From: Taiwanofungus camphoratus
Taxonomy: Eukaryota; Basidiomycota; Agaricomycetes; Polyporales; Taiwanofungaceae
Reading direction: 5' to 3'
Length of the DNA stretch: 64,000 nt
Assembly (NCBI GenBank): GCA_003999685.1
Contig: CP021223.1
Location: 1,426,001-1,490,000 of the forward strand
Shown here: positions 1 to 12,550 of the stretch, piece by piece
How the letters are laid out: every line of letters begins with the position of its first letter
How positions within the stretch are numbered: position 1 is the stretch's first letter
Translations under genes and position numbers: made by a program
Notes under the pieces: model-generated
Database searches by the model: none
Told to the model about the DNA's origin: nothing
The model's input: only the letters and a program-made list of their open reading frames with translations

Positions 1-14
1 CTCCAGTTGCTCCA

Positions 15-1835
15 GTGCCTGTTCAAGCTGCGCCTCCTGCACCCATTGTGCCTCCTGTGCCTCAAGCTGCTCAGCCACCCCCTGCCCCTGCACCTCAACC
101 TCCTCCTGAGGTCAATGAGCTTGATCTGCCTATTGCTATTCGCAGAGGAAGACGCCATGCTTCAGTTCCTGCTCCTGTCCCAAAGCGCGAAGACTCTCCT
201 GATCCCCTTGATCTGCTTAGTGCAGATGCGGACTATGTTGAAGTGCAGTTTGCTGGGCTTACAGCTGATGCTGATCCTCACAATTTCCGTGAGGCAATGC
301 ATTCTCCTGATGCCAAGTTGTGGCAGACAGCCTGCAATGAGGAGATCATGTCTTTGATTGCAAACCATACATGGGATGCGGTCCCTCTCCCTCCTGGCAA
401 GAAGGCAATTGGCTGTGGATGGGTGTTCAAGGTCAAACACAATGCAGATGGCTCAATTGAGCGATACAAGGCTCGTCTTGTGGCCAAGGGCTATTCACAG
501 CGACCTGGTTTTGATTACACTGAGGTCTTTGCCCCCACATCTCGCCCTGCTGCCCTGCGCCTTGTCCTTGCACTCTCTGCCATTGAAGACCTGGAACTTC
601 ACTCTGTGGACATCTCCTCCGCATTTTTACAAGGTGATCTTGAAGAGGAGATCTACATGCAGCAACCAGAAGGCTTTCCTCAAGGTCCTCCAGGCACTGT
701 CCTACGCCTTGGACGTCCCATCTATGGTCTCAAGCAGGCAGGTCGCATGTGGAACAAGAAGCTACATCAGGTGCTCACCTCCATGGGTTTCAAGCGGTTG
801 GAGTCAGATCGCAGTGTTTACATCTATCTGCATGATGATGTGCGCATAATCATCCCTGTGCATGTTGATGACCTCACTCTGGCCTCAAAATCACAAGCTG
901 CAATTGACAGAACCATTGAGCAACTATCTCAGCACTTTAAATTGCGCAATCTTGGCCCTACCACATTTTTGTTGGGCATTGAAATCTCCAGAGACCGCTC
1001 AAAACGCACCATGTTCTTGTCTCAGCACCAGTACATCCTAGATATGCTTGAGCGGTATGGGCTGACCAGTTGCAAGGGTGTCCTGACCCCAATGGAACCT
1101 GGCCTTCATCTTTCCAAAGAACAAGCTTGCCAGAGCGATGAGGATCGAGCCTTCATGAAGGACAAGCCATATCTCAATGCAGTTGGCTCTCTGATGTATC
1201 TGGCTATCATGACTCGTCCTGACATTCAATATGCGGTCTCCTGCCTTGCTCGTTTCAATTCCTGCCCTGGACCAGCTCACTGGGCTGCAGTCAAGCACCT
1301 CTTTTGCTATTTGCAGGGCACCAAGGACCATAAGCTCATCTACAGGCCTGATGATTTGGGTGCACCTTTCCTGACTTACACAGACTCTGCACATGGTGAC
1401 TGTCCAGACACCGGACGCTCCACTAGTGGCTATCTTGTCAAAGTTGGATCTGGGGCAATCAGTTGGTCAAGCAAACTCCAGTCTATTGTCGCACTTTCAA
1501 CTACAGAGGCTGAATATGTTGCTGCAGTTGAAGCTGGCAAAGAAATGCTCTGGATGCGCAATCTGATGACTGAGTTTGGATACAAAGTGGACACTGCCTC
1601 ACCCTTGGAAATGGACAACCAGTCAAGCATCAATGTGTCAAAGAATCCAGAGCATCATGGTCGGATGAAGCACCTTGACCTGCGCACTTTCTGGCTTAGG
1701 AACACTGTGGAATCTGGTCACATACAGCCAGAATACATTCCCACCGCAGACATGCTTGCAGACTGTCTAACCAAGGCACTACCTGCACCTAAAGTTGCAT
1801 TCTGCCGGACTGGGATGGGGGTTGCAGCATCCTAA
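15..1835 (+). CDS. copia-1 polyprotein, C-terminal part: reverse transcriptase and RNase H
   Basis: An open frame of about 606 residues, continuing upstream beyond the window, so the start is not the true one. A Pro-rich linker (first ~40 residues) is followed by a copia-type reverse transcriptase (RVT_2), with landmarks WVFKVK, YKARLVAKGYSQ, FDYTEVFAP and a catalytic VDD in the string HVDDLTLA. RNase H follows, with YTDSAHGD near its start and STTEAEYVA further on. The order linker, RT, RNase H is standard for Ty1/copia. Gag, protease and integrase must lie left of the window. The protein would copy the element's RNA into DNA in virus-like particles. A homologous but distinct polyprotein lies on the minus strand at 17204-21217. 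Confidence 0.93.
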   Translation: MPVQAAPPAPIVPPVPQAAQPPPAPAPQPPPEVNELDLPIAIRRGRRHASVPAPVPKREDSPDPLDLLSADADYVEVQFAGLTADADPHNFREAMHSPDAKLWQTACNEEIMSLIANHTWDAVPLPPGKKAIGCGWVFKVKHNADGSIERYKARLVAKGYSQRPGFDYTEVFAPTSRPAALRLVLALSAIEDLELHSVDISSAFLQGDLEEEIYMQQPEGFPQGPPGTVLRLGRPIYGLKQAGRMWNKKLHQVLTSMGFKRLESDRSVYIYLHDDVRIIIPVHVDDLTLASKSQAAIDRTIEQLSQHFKLRNLGPTTFLLGIEISRDRSKRTMFLSQHQYILDMLERYGLTSCKGVLTPMEPGLHLSKEQACQSDEDRAFMKDKPYLNAVGSLMYLAIMTRPDIQYAVSCLARFNSCPGPAHWAAVKHLFCYLQGTKDHKLIYRPDDLGAPFLTYTDSAHGDCPDTGRSTSGYLVKVGSGAISWSSKLQSIVALSTTEAEYVAAVEAGKEMLWMRNLMTEFGYKVDTASPLEMDNQSSINVSKNPEHHGRMKHLDLRTFWLRNTVESGHIQPEYIPTADMLADCLTKALPAPKVAFCRTGMGVAAS

Positions 1836-1871
1836 CCACTTTCTCTGGGACTTGGCAGATCAGGGGGGGTA

Positions 1872-2246
1872 TGTCACAATAATGTGCTCTGCCACAGTCC
1901 CTTGGTCAAGCTGGAGTGCTGCCGGACTTGGAGTGGCCACAGTAGACTGTGGGCCACTTACATCATTAGTGGCAGAGCTATTGGACTGGAGTTGAACACA
2001 GGCCACATTAGTTTTGTGGCTGGGTCATATGTTTGTATTGTTCCCTTTTTGATGGACTCTATTGTTCTGTGGTGGAGCCCTTTGTTCTCACCAGCATAAA
2101 TAGTGCCCTGTAGTCCGGAGTAGCCCCCATCTCTGTGGCTTACTTCGGACTCCAGGTATGTAGTAGAGTACATTATTTGAACCCATCTCTGTGGCTTACT
2201 TCGGACTCCAGCACTTAATTGCTGTTCCCTGCGTCCCATTTTGATA
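1872..2246 (+). repeat. 3' LTR of copia-1 (375 bp)
   Basis: Starts just after the polypurine tract. Termini are TGTCA and TGATA, an imperfect inverted repeat. Inside is a direct repeat of about 30 bp with the core ctgtggcttacttcgg. The same 375-bp sequence stands alone twice elsewhere on the opposite strand. Confidence 0.93.
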
Positions 2247-4486
2247 TCTTTATCTCTTGCTGCTTCAGATTCTCAAACTTCAGTTTCTAGTGCATCTTCA
2301 CTCTCCATCCCTCCACCTAATCCACTCGTAGTTCCTCCAATTCTGAACCCAGCTTCAGCCATGAATGTTCCACCACTTATACCATCCCGCAGGGACCACT
2401 CCGCACTGACTTTTGATCCTGATCAGTCCAGAACCATTTGCCAATATTTCCAGGACTTGGAATCTCTGTTTACTAGGTGTCAGATCAATGACTCTCCAAC
2501 ACAGAAATATTGGACCGTCAAATACCCTTCTATTGACACTTCTGACCTTTGGGAGTCTCTTCCAGAGTACCAGGACACAGCCAAGTCCTATAATGAGTTT
2601 AAGAAAGAAATTCAGAATCTGTACCCAGGAACTGAAGATGAGAGGATGTGGTCGATGTCAGACTTAGATCAGTTGATAGGAGAGCGAGCAAGAATAGGAA
2701 TTAACAATGCTGCAGACTTGTGCAGCTTTTATCGTGAGTTCTATGCCATTACAACATATCTAATTTCAAAAAACAGATTATCGGCCATTGAGCAAAGCTG
2801 AGCTTTTGCATGAGCCTTTCAGCCTGCATTCTGGAATTGCATCTCTAACAGACTCCAGCTCAAGTTTCCTGACCACCTTCCTGATGACCCATACTCTCTG
2901 GAGCAGATTCACAGCATTGCAAAGTTCGTTTTGCTCAGAACTTCAACAACGCTCACTTCTTCAGTTTTGGCTTTGGTCACAGCAGCAGCCACAGCAGCCT
3001 CGGGCGGTTCCTCACTTAAAGTTGAGGACCTCCAGGCCTTCGCCGAGATTCTCACCAAGTCGGTTACCAGTGCGTTAGCTCCAGTCTTCACTAGCCAGTG
3101 TCCTCCTAGATCGGACATGCCACGGGGTGAGCATGTTCATCCGGAGGGTCATTATTGTCATTATTGTGGAGATACGGATTGCTGCACGAGGTGCTGTAAG
3201 CATATCAAGCAGGACATCAAGAACAATAAGTGCAAATGCAATCCCAATGAAAAAGTTGTCCTGTCAAATGGGAATTTTGTTCTGAGGACTATTTCTGGGC
3301 ATACAATCTGTGATCGAGTTTATGAGTACCATCATCGCTCAGACACCAGTTCCTCGCCGCAGTTACTCTTTGAAATTGACAACCAACCAAGTGTCTCAGC
3401 TTTCTCTTTATTGGCTGAAGACTGCATTGCTGTGTTGGAACATGAGATCTTTCAGCTCAGGCACAAGAGAGAAGTGTTTGATGGTGTCGCAGTGCCGCCA
3501 TGCCAACGTCCTTCCCCTCCTAATCCCTCAGCAGTTTCTTGGAATCCACCAGCTTCAGATCCCCCCATATCAGTGCACCCACAGCAGCCCGTTGTCAGTC
3601 CCCTACAGCTGGCAGCCCCAGAACCAGTACAGCCAACTCAGCCACAGATTCTTCAGCGCCCTGAGACTACATCCACTTCAGCAGCACCACCGGTGAGCAA
3701 ACCAAAAAACTCGGTTTCAGCCGAAGTGTCATCCCCCTCAGCTAGCAATTCCACTCACCCACTGAATCATTCTATGACCATGCCCCCAATTCCCAGTCCA
3801 ATCCCCCTCTCCATCCATATGCTAACGCTAGAGACACTACTTACGCACCACTGAATCTTCAGAATTTTGCTACTGCACTGAAGGTCAACCCAGAGAAAGG
3901 TAAGGATCCAGCTTACAAGATGGTAGTCTCAATACACCAAGACAGGCTCATGGAGGAGATCTTTGCTTGGTCTATGCATACCTCTACTGTGACTCTGACT
4001 CCTGAGAAACTCTTGTCTATCTCCCCTGATGTTTGTGCCAAGTACCGAGAAGTGGTAACCCCTTGTCGCGTACTGGCTGATACTACTGCTACCAATATGG
4101 CTTGCATTGTTGAGGTATCTGACAGTCCTGGTTTGGTCTTGGATTTGACTTTGGTCTCAGCTTTGGTTTTGGCCTTGAATGCCCTGGAGCTCTCTTGTCA
4201 TGGTGAACCACTTCTTTCTGATGCTACCCTCATTTCTGATCCTTATGAAATATACCTATGACACATCCCCCACAGTAAGAAATCAGCTGAGATCATAGTT
4301 GCTCAGGATTCCAATGCTATCTGAAGTATTGAGGCCCTTATAGATAACAAGGAGTGAATTGAGTGTATAGTTGATCCAGGCTCCCAGGTTGTTGCTATGT
4401 CCGAGCATGTGTGCCACGCATTAGGTCTCATCTACGATCCCTCTATCCAGCTAAATATGCAGTCAGCCAATGGTGGAATCAATCGA

Positions 4487-6248
4487 TGATACGACCTAGA
4501 GGACCCTGGTATCTAGGGAGTGCTCCGCAACATGGCTAGGAGGTAGTGTGTGAACTGTGGGGATGTGAGGGGAGGAGCTACAACCTGTATAATACCAGAA
4601 AACCTATATGTCTTGTTTTTGTAAGTGAGGGAGTAAGAGGCCAAGGGTCCTGCGTGACAGGATCTTGTTTCTAAGTGCTAGATGATCTCTAAGGCCTTAA
4701 GAGGCCCTCTGAAGTGCGTGAAGTCCTTCAAAGTTCTGCGAAGTCCTTTGAAGTTTCAGCTAAAGTGCACGAGCTGACTTTGTAGGCTGTATGAAGTTAG
4801 GGAGCAATAAGCCAATGGAATATAGCTTCAATTAATTGGAAAATGGTATGAGACTGCTGCGAAATCTTTAACTAGAGTTAGCTAAAGGGCATAGTGTTTT
4901 AAAGCTTATTAGCGTGAGGTGTGCGAGAGTGGGCTAGTGTAGGAGACCTGTAGAAGAGGTCGGATGGTTCAGGGAGTTAATACTTGAAATAGAGACAGGA
5001 AAAGGAGGTTGCTGGGAGTTCCAAAGTGTCTGATGACTTCGAGGTGTAGGTCGGGTAGTTTAAAGGCGTAGGGAGATGTACTATGGCCTGAAATGAAGGC
5101 TATAGGAGAGTTGTAGGGCTATTCGTAGGACGTAGGGATGGCGCAACGTGAGCCTAAGGGTATAACTAAGACGGAGGCCCACCGGATAGGTGTTATAAGA
5201 TGTGCTGAAGAGTGCAAAGTCATGGCGACTTCGTGGATTGTAGTGCATAGTTCAAGAAGCGTAGATGTGGTTCGTAGATATATCGTGAGCATAGACGTAG
5301 TTCAAAGATACTGAAATGGAGCTAGGGTGGAGACTTAGGGGCTTAGGACTGTTCCTAAGGTGGTACTTGTGGCACTTTTCTGAGATCGGAGCTACAGGGG
5401 AACTTGTATTCCAAAGGGAGAAGTGTGCACTGAGGGGTCTCCCTCCTACATGATAAACTACCTCTGACTAAATAGGGGAGCGTGAGATGAACTATTCTTG
5501 TGTGAAGTGATCCTTACAAGTCCAAAAAGTATACTAAGGTACATGGACTCCAAAGTGAACATGAGGAGGATAGGAACTAAATAGAAACTGAAACAGGGGA
5601 ACTATGTACGGTAGAAAGGTGACCAAGTCCATCCATGAGGGCAGGAGGACTATCTGAGAGCAGCCATGCACCGTGATCATCTGTCTTAATGGGCTAAGAG
5701 CGTACAAAGTTTCTAGCAGCAGAACTTGACCTAATCGGGGTAGGAGGTGTCCTAAATGGGTAGAGGATCATATGGCTGCACCATAGAAGGACCTTATGGC
5801 ATAGGATCGAGACCCAGGGGGTGTGCAAGGCTTTCTAAGTCCAGCCTTCAGAACTTCAGACCATTTTGGAGCCTATCGGGGTTGACTGCAATCACAAGAG
5901 CTAGAAGAGACTTAGCTAAGACTTCTTAGCTAAACCCAGGATGAGTGATGTAGTAGCTGGGGCCTAGATTTAATAGAACAATATGGGAGGGCTGGCAGTG
6001 TCTGATAGTGGACTTAGCAGGAGTTAGGGACTTCGTGGCTAGCGTTCAAAACCTCGTAGCACCTCGTGCAACTTCGCAGAACTTCATAGGGTGTTAAAAG
6101 GGTTTAGGAAGCAAAGGGGGTGTTAGAAACATCATAGAAACCTATCCCACCTGTTGTAGGCTGTAGAAAAGTTATAGGATGGTCTGTGAGGGGATTAGAA
6201 AGCTCCTAAAATTGTGATTCGGAGCTCAGGAGGCTACAGAACTCATCA
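4487..6248 (+). mobile_element. G1: long non-coding LTR-like element inserted in relic A
   Basis: About 1.76 kb with no convincing ORF. It begins TGATACGACCTAG and ends ACTCATCA, giving TG..CA ends. Near-copies lie at 39785-41521 and from 63175 to the window end. Relic A coding sequence continues on both sides, as comparison with B at about 46600 shows, so this is a clean insertion. The flanks read atcga on the left and atcgg next to the right end, compatible with a duplicated 4-5 bp target. The TG..CA ends and target duplication suggest a solo LTR of a family whose coding part is absent here. A non-autonomous element is the alternative. Short gaag/cttc inverted motifs are frequent inside. 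Confidence 0.8.
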
Positions 6249-9241
6249 TCGGTCTCTCAGTTTGGTCAGAAATGTCTCATTCCAGGTTGGCAACATTGTT
6301 CTCTACCTCCAGATGCATGTCATTCACAGCCCTTCCTATGACATTCTTCTCGGTTGCCCTTTCAACGTCGTAACTGAAAGTGTAGTCAAAAACTTCAGAA
6401 ATGAAGATCAGACTATCACCATCATTTGCCCAAACACTGAAGAGACAGCTACAATCTCTATCATGCCCCGAGGCAGACAGAAGTTCCTACCTCCTCATCA
6501 TCCACAGTGTCCACATGCCAATCAGCCCACCGTTCTGAAATCAGGTTTTCACTCTTTGAGAATTTGAGAAATCAAGGAGAAGTTGCAGTCATCATTCAGT
6601 CCAATTCTGACAAACCAAAAATAGTGTCTTACACCTCAGTAAATGCTTTGGATACCCCTTCTGTTTCTGCGCTCTATCTCTCTGTATCTGATTCTGTGTT
6701 TAGTTATCTTCAGTCTCTTTATTCTAGTGATTCCCCAGCCTCTTCAGCAACTTCACAGGATGCTTTCAAGTGGTTCTCTAGTTTTCTTACAGCTATCAAG
6801 CCTTCCAAGGTTCCCTTATTCCATTCTGAGAAATTGAACTCTCACCCTTTTTCTTCGTCTTCCAGCTCTAAAGTAATGTCTGTCAGTTTAGTTTCCAGTG
6901 CTTCAAGTTCCAAGGATACCCTAAGACTGGTTCAAGACTCGCCGAAGTTTTTGACTCTCGCTTGTCTCCTTCCTTCAGTTTTGGATTCTTCCCCTTTTCC
7001 TATGTTTGCTGTCTCTAAGAAAAAGTATAAGCCAGTCACCTTGAAAACTCAGCCAGTCTTACGATCACTCGATGAGCAGTTCCAGATTGTGTGAGCTATC
7101 AAGGGTGACCCTCTAGACACCATGCCAAAATTATCACCTCAGCCACTGCCCTTTGTTCCTACAAGCCATTATATGCAGGAGCACTGAGAATTGACTGACA
7201 AATTACATAGTGGAGACTTTCTCTGGCCTATGGAAAGGGAACTCTTACATCATTTCATGTCAGTCCATACTGAAGCTTTCACCTGGAATGATTCTGAAAG
7301 GGATTGTTTCAAAGCTGAGTTTTTCCCTCCTGTTGACTTTCCAGTCATACCACACATGCCTTGGGTACAGAAGAATATCCCTATCCCCCCTGGCATTTAC
7401 AACGAGGTCTGCGCAATCATCAAAAAGAAAATATTGGCCGATGTATATGAGCCATCTAACTCATCCTACCAAGCTTGGTGGTTTTGCATTGTTAAGAAGG
7501 ATGGGAAGTCCCTGTGTCTTGTCCACAGTCTAGAGCCCCTCAATGCAGTCACCATACAGCACTCAGATGTCCCACTGACTCTGGAGCATCTCACTGAACA
7601 ATTTGGAGGTCGGCCTTGTGGTGCAATGCTCTATGTCAGATATGATGAGCGGCTCATAGCTGAAGCTTCTTGAGATTTGACCACCTTCCAGACCCCTTTT
7701 GGTGCGATGAGGCTTGTCACTCTACTCATGGGTTCGACAAATTTGGTCCCTATCTTCTATGATGATGTTACTCACATTCTACAAGCTGAGATTCCCCATT
7801 TTACCATCTCATACATCGATGATATACCAGTCAAAGGTCCCAAGAGTGATTACAACTCTGACATGCTTCTGGAAAATCCTGGTATACGTAAGTTTGTCTG
7901 GGAGCACTTTATGAATCTGAACAGGATTGTCACACGCATGCACTACGCTGGAGGCACTTTTTCAGAAGTTAAGAGTGTCCTTATCACCTGAGAAATCATG
8001 GTAGTTGGGCATAGGTGCATGCCTGAAGGGTGCCTTTCAGACGAATCTTGGGTCTCCGCAATCCGAAATTGGGGACCCTGCAAAACCCTGTCTGATGTCT
8101 GAGCCTTTCTGGGGACCATTGGTGTTGTCAGGATTGGAATTTTGCTTACAGAGCAGACACCTTAGTGCACCTTACATGCAAAGCAGTCCCTTTTGAGTTC
8201 AGTCCTGAGCAAATTGCAGCACAGGAGGATCTCAAGGATGCCTTACTGACTTCACCAGCTCTCTGAGCCATCAATTACAATTCTTTGGCCCCCATTATCC
8301 TCGCAGTTGATACTTCATTCATAGCGGTAGGCTATCATCTCTGCCAGTGTGATGAAGATAATCTGAAAATTCGATTTTATAACCGGTTTGGATCCATCAC
8401 CCTCAATGAGCGAGAGCGTCAGTTTTCCCAGTCAAAACTTGAGATTTATGGCCTCTTCAGGGCCTTGCATATGCTTCAGATTTATGTTATAGGAGTCAGA
8501 AATCTCATAGTTGAAGTTGACGTGTGTTACATTAAAGGAATGCTTCAAAACCCTGACATTACACCCAGCACCAGCATTAACCACTGGATAGTTTTCATCC
8601 TTACCTTCCATTTCACCCTTATTCATATTCCTGATACAATGCATGGCCCAGACAGACTTTCAAGATGGACCCCCCAGCCTGAAGATTAAGATGACGATGA
8701 TGATGAAGATTTTGAAGATTGGATAGACAAGATGCACTCCTTCCTACACCACATTCAAGACACCCCTTCCCAACCCATTTTATCAACTTCTCTCATTTTT
8801 CCCACATGTACCAGCTCTTTCCCTTCGCCCCCTCCATTAATTCTGAGAACCAAGACCGAGACATGCCCGAAAACCAAAGATCCACCAAATCTGATTCTCT
8901 TCTCTGAGTTGACTGAGGACAGTCAAATTTTCAATAGAGAGGAGGTGAGCTATGACTTAGTACCGAGGTCTGATGCAGCAAAAGCAGCAGACTCAAAACT
9001 CAGTTTGGTTAGCCAATTTTTTTGGATGCTCAAGAAACCCTCAGAAATGTCAGACTCGGAGTATGAAGGATTTGTTAAGTACTGCTTGCTGTTTTTGATG
9101 GGGATGTTCTCTGGTGTAAAGATCCTCAGGGTGCTCACAAATTAGTCATGAAACAGAAAAATCGGCTTCAGATTCTCAGAGAATGCCATGATACAGTAGC
9201 TCACAGGGGCATCCATGCAACAAAGGTTCTGATCTTGGAAC

Positions 9242-9616
9242 TATCAAAATGGGACGCAGGGAACAGCAACTAAGTGCTGGAGTCCGAAGTAAGCCACAGA
9301 GATGTATTCAAATGATGTACTCTACTACATACCTGGAGTCCGAAGTAAGCCACAGAGATGGGGGCTACTCCAGACTACAGGGCACTATTTATGCTGGTGA
9401 GAACAAAGGGCTCCACCACAGAACAATAGAGTCCATCAAAAAGGGAACAATATAAACATATGACCCAGCCACAAAACTAATGTGGCCTGTGTTCAACTCC
9501 AATCCAATAGCTCCGCCACTAATGATGTAAGTGGCCCACAGTCTACTGTGGCCACTCCAAGTCCGGCAGCACTCCAGCTTGACCAAGGAACTGTGGCAGA
9601 GCACATTATTGTGACA
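9242..9616 (-). repeat. solo LTR of copia-1 family, 5-bp target duplication
   Basis: A 375-bp copy of the copia-1 LTR in reverse orientation, running from tatcaaaatggg to attgtgaca. It is flanked by ggaac at 9237-9241 and again at 9617-9621, an exact 5-bp target duplication. It interrupts the integrase region of relic A. A solo LTR forms when the two LTRs of a full element recombine and the inside is lost. Confidence 0.95.
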
Positions 9617-10481
9617 GGAACACCTCTGGTGGCCCCACCATCACATAGACATTGTCTGGTATGTCTGTAGCTGTCATCTCTGTCAGATACACCAGGTGCA
9701 CCAGATCCTTATTCCCCCAATGGTCGCTACTCTGACACCAATCTTCACCAAAGTACACATTGATATGATGCACATGCCCCCTTCCAATGGCTTTAAGTAC
9801 ATAGTCCGATGCTCACTCACACAGTATCCTGAGTTTTGGATGCTTCAGAAGGAGACAGCCAAAGCCCTAGCTGACTGGATCTTTGAGGACTTTATTTGTT
9901 GGTGGGGTGCCCTCTCAGAAATTGTCACAGACAATGGTGCACCCTTTATTAAAGCAGCTCATCTCCTGGCGAAGAAATACCAGCTCCATCACATCCAAAT
10001 TAGCAGTTACAATTCTTGGGCTAATAGGCTCGTGGAGAGGCCGCATTTTGACATCAGACAAGCCCTCTTCAAGGCAGTGGATGATGAGCAGAGCAGGTGG
10101 TCACAGGCAGCTTACACAGTATTTTGGTCTGAAAGGATTACAACCCGAAGACACATGGGTTGTTCCTCTTATTTTGCGGTCACAGGCACTCATCCAGTCA
10201 TTCCCTTTGATGTTGTCGAAGCTACATACATCCTTCCCCCTCCATCTTCCATTCTATCCTCAACCGACCTCATTTCTCAGTGCACTATAGCCTTGCAGAA
10301 GCGTGTAGAGCAGGTAGCTGAACTCCACTCTAAGGTCTTTAAATCTCGGCGTCAAGCAGCACTTCAGTTTAAGGAGAAGCACAAGAACACCATCCAGGAC
10401 TTCAGTTTCAGCTGGAAAGACCTGGTGCTTGTCCACAACATGCAAATTGAGAAGTCATTAAACCAAAAAATGCGACCTTAG

Positions 10482-11339
10482 TATCTCAGCCCCCTCATAG
10501 TTGTTTCCAGAAACAAAGGCAGTGCCTACATTATTGCAGAATTGGACAGCTCAGTATTTGACAGACCCATATCAGCGTTCTGGGTGATCCCTTATCTAGC
10601 CAGGAAATCCATTGAGGTGCCTGCTGATCTTATAGACGTCTCAACCGAGAAACTCTGAGAACTTGAACTCTCAGATTCACAAGATGATGATAACAACCCA
10701 GAATTGTTCTCTTTCCTTTCCCCTCCCCCTCTGACATCAACAGAAAACCAATAAAAGCAAAATACAGTCATTTACGATACCCAATCAGTTTTGATACGTA
10801 TACTCTATTTTCAGTTTTTACTCTAATACTTTAGGTTATGGACAGATACAGAAAGCTCAATCCCTCCACTCAACAATATTCTCTTCATTTCATTTACTCT
10901 CTACTTACTGAAAGGATCACAGTCGCTCACATCATTTCTATTTTTCTCTTTCTAGTTTTACTCTTTATGAGTCACGACGTCATTTCTAAAAACTGAGAAA
11001 CTGAGAAATATTGGAGAATACCAATGGATTGATGATTGTGCGAGGGACCTTATGTCCTTCAAGCCTGTGATGACTTACTGAGGCTAACACATTGTATACA
11101 CGAATTGAGTCTCTCCTTTCCCTTACTTTTCTTTAAGCTAGTCTTACTTTTCAAAGCATAAAACTCAGACAAAACCGATATTCCAATTTCTCTTTCTTAC
11201 TGTACTGTACAAGAAACTGATGACATGAAAGAAGGCAAGATACAGGGTAGACATGATGACAGAATTACAGAAATGGAATCGGTTTGGACCCACACAAAGA
11301 ACATCGCATTGGAACCAAGAACTGAGAAAATTACTCACA
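10482..11339. other. spacer of relic A between pol and antisense accessory gene
   Basis: Contains the decayed end of pol (to about 10755), then AT-rich sequence with no supported gene. The equivalent spacer in element B (50508-50900) likewise separates the pol end from a tail-to-tail antisense gene. Confidence 0.6.
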
Positions 11340-12547
11340 TCTCAGCATCCCGTCCTCTGACTCCAGGTCCAGCTTTGTCTGACCAGATGACCCAGCCATA
11401 GAGGGCCCTGATTCGACTAACCACAGGGGAGGCACCTCTTGGGTCAGAGACTGAGGTGCTTGACCAGCAAGAGAAACCTCAAGCCGCTGAAGTTCCTCAG
11501 ACTGCCGCTGATATCTCTCTATTCACAACTTGACATTGGCACAGTCTTGCCACATCCTCTGGACGGTCCCCTGAGTGGAAGGGGGCAGGTTAAGGCAATG
11601 AAGGTGCTCTTTCTCTGAGAGATGGGAAAGGGGGGAGTAGAAGGAGGAAAGAGGAGGGCCAGCTGAAGCGGAGGATCTGGGAGCATTAGAGGTGGTGGAA
11701 ACGACCTCAGCACACTTGGCACGCTTTGGCTCATGTTTTCACAGTGAAGAAGGGCCTGAGACAGAGAGCGCTGAATGGGATCAGCATTGGTTTTCGGTTT
11801 GCAGAAAAATCAGAGAGAATGTACCGTGCTTGCGCACCTTGGTGGTCTTCTTGGGGTTTTCCCTACCCTCTAAGGTGAACCCTCTCTAGTAGCAGGTGTG
11901 CTGATCAGTTTTACACTTGGTGCAGCGGATGCCATCAGGCGAGAGGGTGCAGGTAGTAATGCTTTTATACGTGGTGCAGCGGTTGCACTACGCCCCTCCC
12001 AAGTCAATGGAGAAGTGAATATTGAAGCCTGGAGAGTACTCACCAAGTTGCGCTCTTGGTATATTGGCCCTCGCAGTGGCTGAGTTGATCTCTCTTTTGA
12101 GGCTGCACTGCAACCTTGGCTGGAACCTTAGGAGCGGCGCATCCTTTTTCCTTTGATGCATGCACTGGCTCACCAATAAACAATCCTCGACCAATGGCCA
12201 CCTCAGTACCTCTACGGTCCCCAGCAACCAATATTCCCTCTCCTGTTGAACCTGAGACTGATTCTAAAACTGAAGTAGTAGCCTCTAGAGCAGTGGGGTG
12301 GTGCGTACGAGAAGACCTGCAGGGACTGGGTGCCTCCTCCTGAGTAACAGGAGCAGTCTGAGCAGTGGGGAAGCAGAGCACAACAGACAGATTCTGAACA
12401 TTCTTGGCCACATTGGCCTCCTTAGCAGCCTGATGTTCCTCCTCCTCTCCTCAGATCACAGCTGCAAGCTTGGGGAAAACCTCATCTGCCCACTCCAACC
12501 AGTGAGCCCACCCCACATAGTCTGAAGACTCAGCCACTCCCTTGGGA
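11340..12547 (-). pseudogene. relic of the antisense accessory gene of lineage A/B
   Basis: Minus-strand sequence between pol and the 3' LTR of relic A that matches, in order, the complete accessory gene of element B (50901-52273). It shows a Trp-rich helix near 12460-12545 (SDYVGWAHWLEWADEVFPKL), comparable to AAESWAVWVHDEWPALATAI in B. Near 11850-11935 there is a Cys cluster (RCTKCKTDQHTC) followed by a basic Lys/Arg tract, comparable to ACEWCIQTAQGC plus basic tract in B. It is broken in several places. Its value is comparative: the same gene in the same place and orientation in two separate insertions shows it belongs to the retroelement lineage. Confidence 0.75.
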
Positions 12548-12550
12548 TGC

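Larger units (their letters stand above)
1..2246 (+). mobile_element. Ty1/copia element copia-1, 3' part (left end outside window)
   Basis: The right-hand part of a Ty1/copia retrotransposon enters from the left edge. Visible parts are the end of a polyprotein (15-1835), a G-rich polypurine tract at about 1862-1869 and the 3' LTR (1872-2246). The LTR begins TGTCACAATAATG and ends CATTTTGATA. Its 375 bp length is fixed by two solo copies of the same LTR at 9242-9616 and 13123-13497. The visible coding part looks whole, and the close match to the solo LTRs suggests recent activity. The sequence right of it is Ty3 relic A, so copia-1 landed in or beside that older element. Confidence 0.93.

Noticed and set aside
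1884-2099. A ~71-residue frame (MLCHSPLVKLECCRTWSG...) found three times
   Set aside because: It lies wholly within the three copies of the copia-1 LTR; repetition reflects the repeat, not a gene.
4487-6248. G1 as a structured non-coding RNA gene or SINE
   Set aside because: No Pol III boxes, poly-A or SINE tail recognised; TG..CA ends and a duplicated target fit an LTR better.
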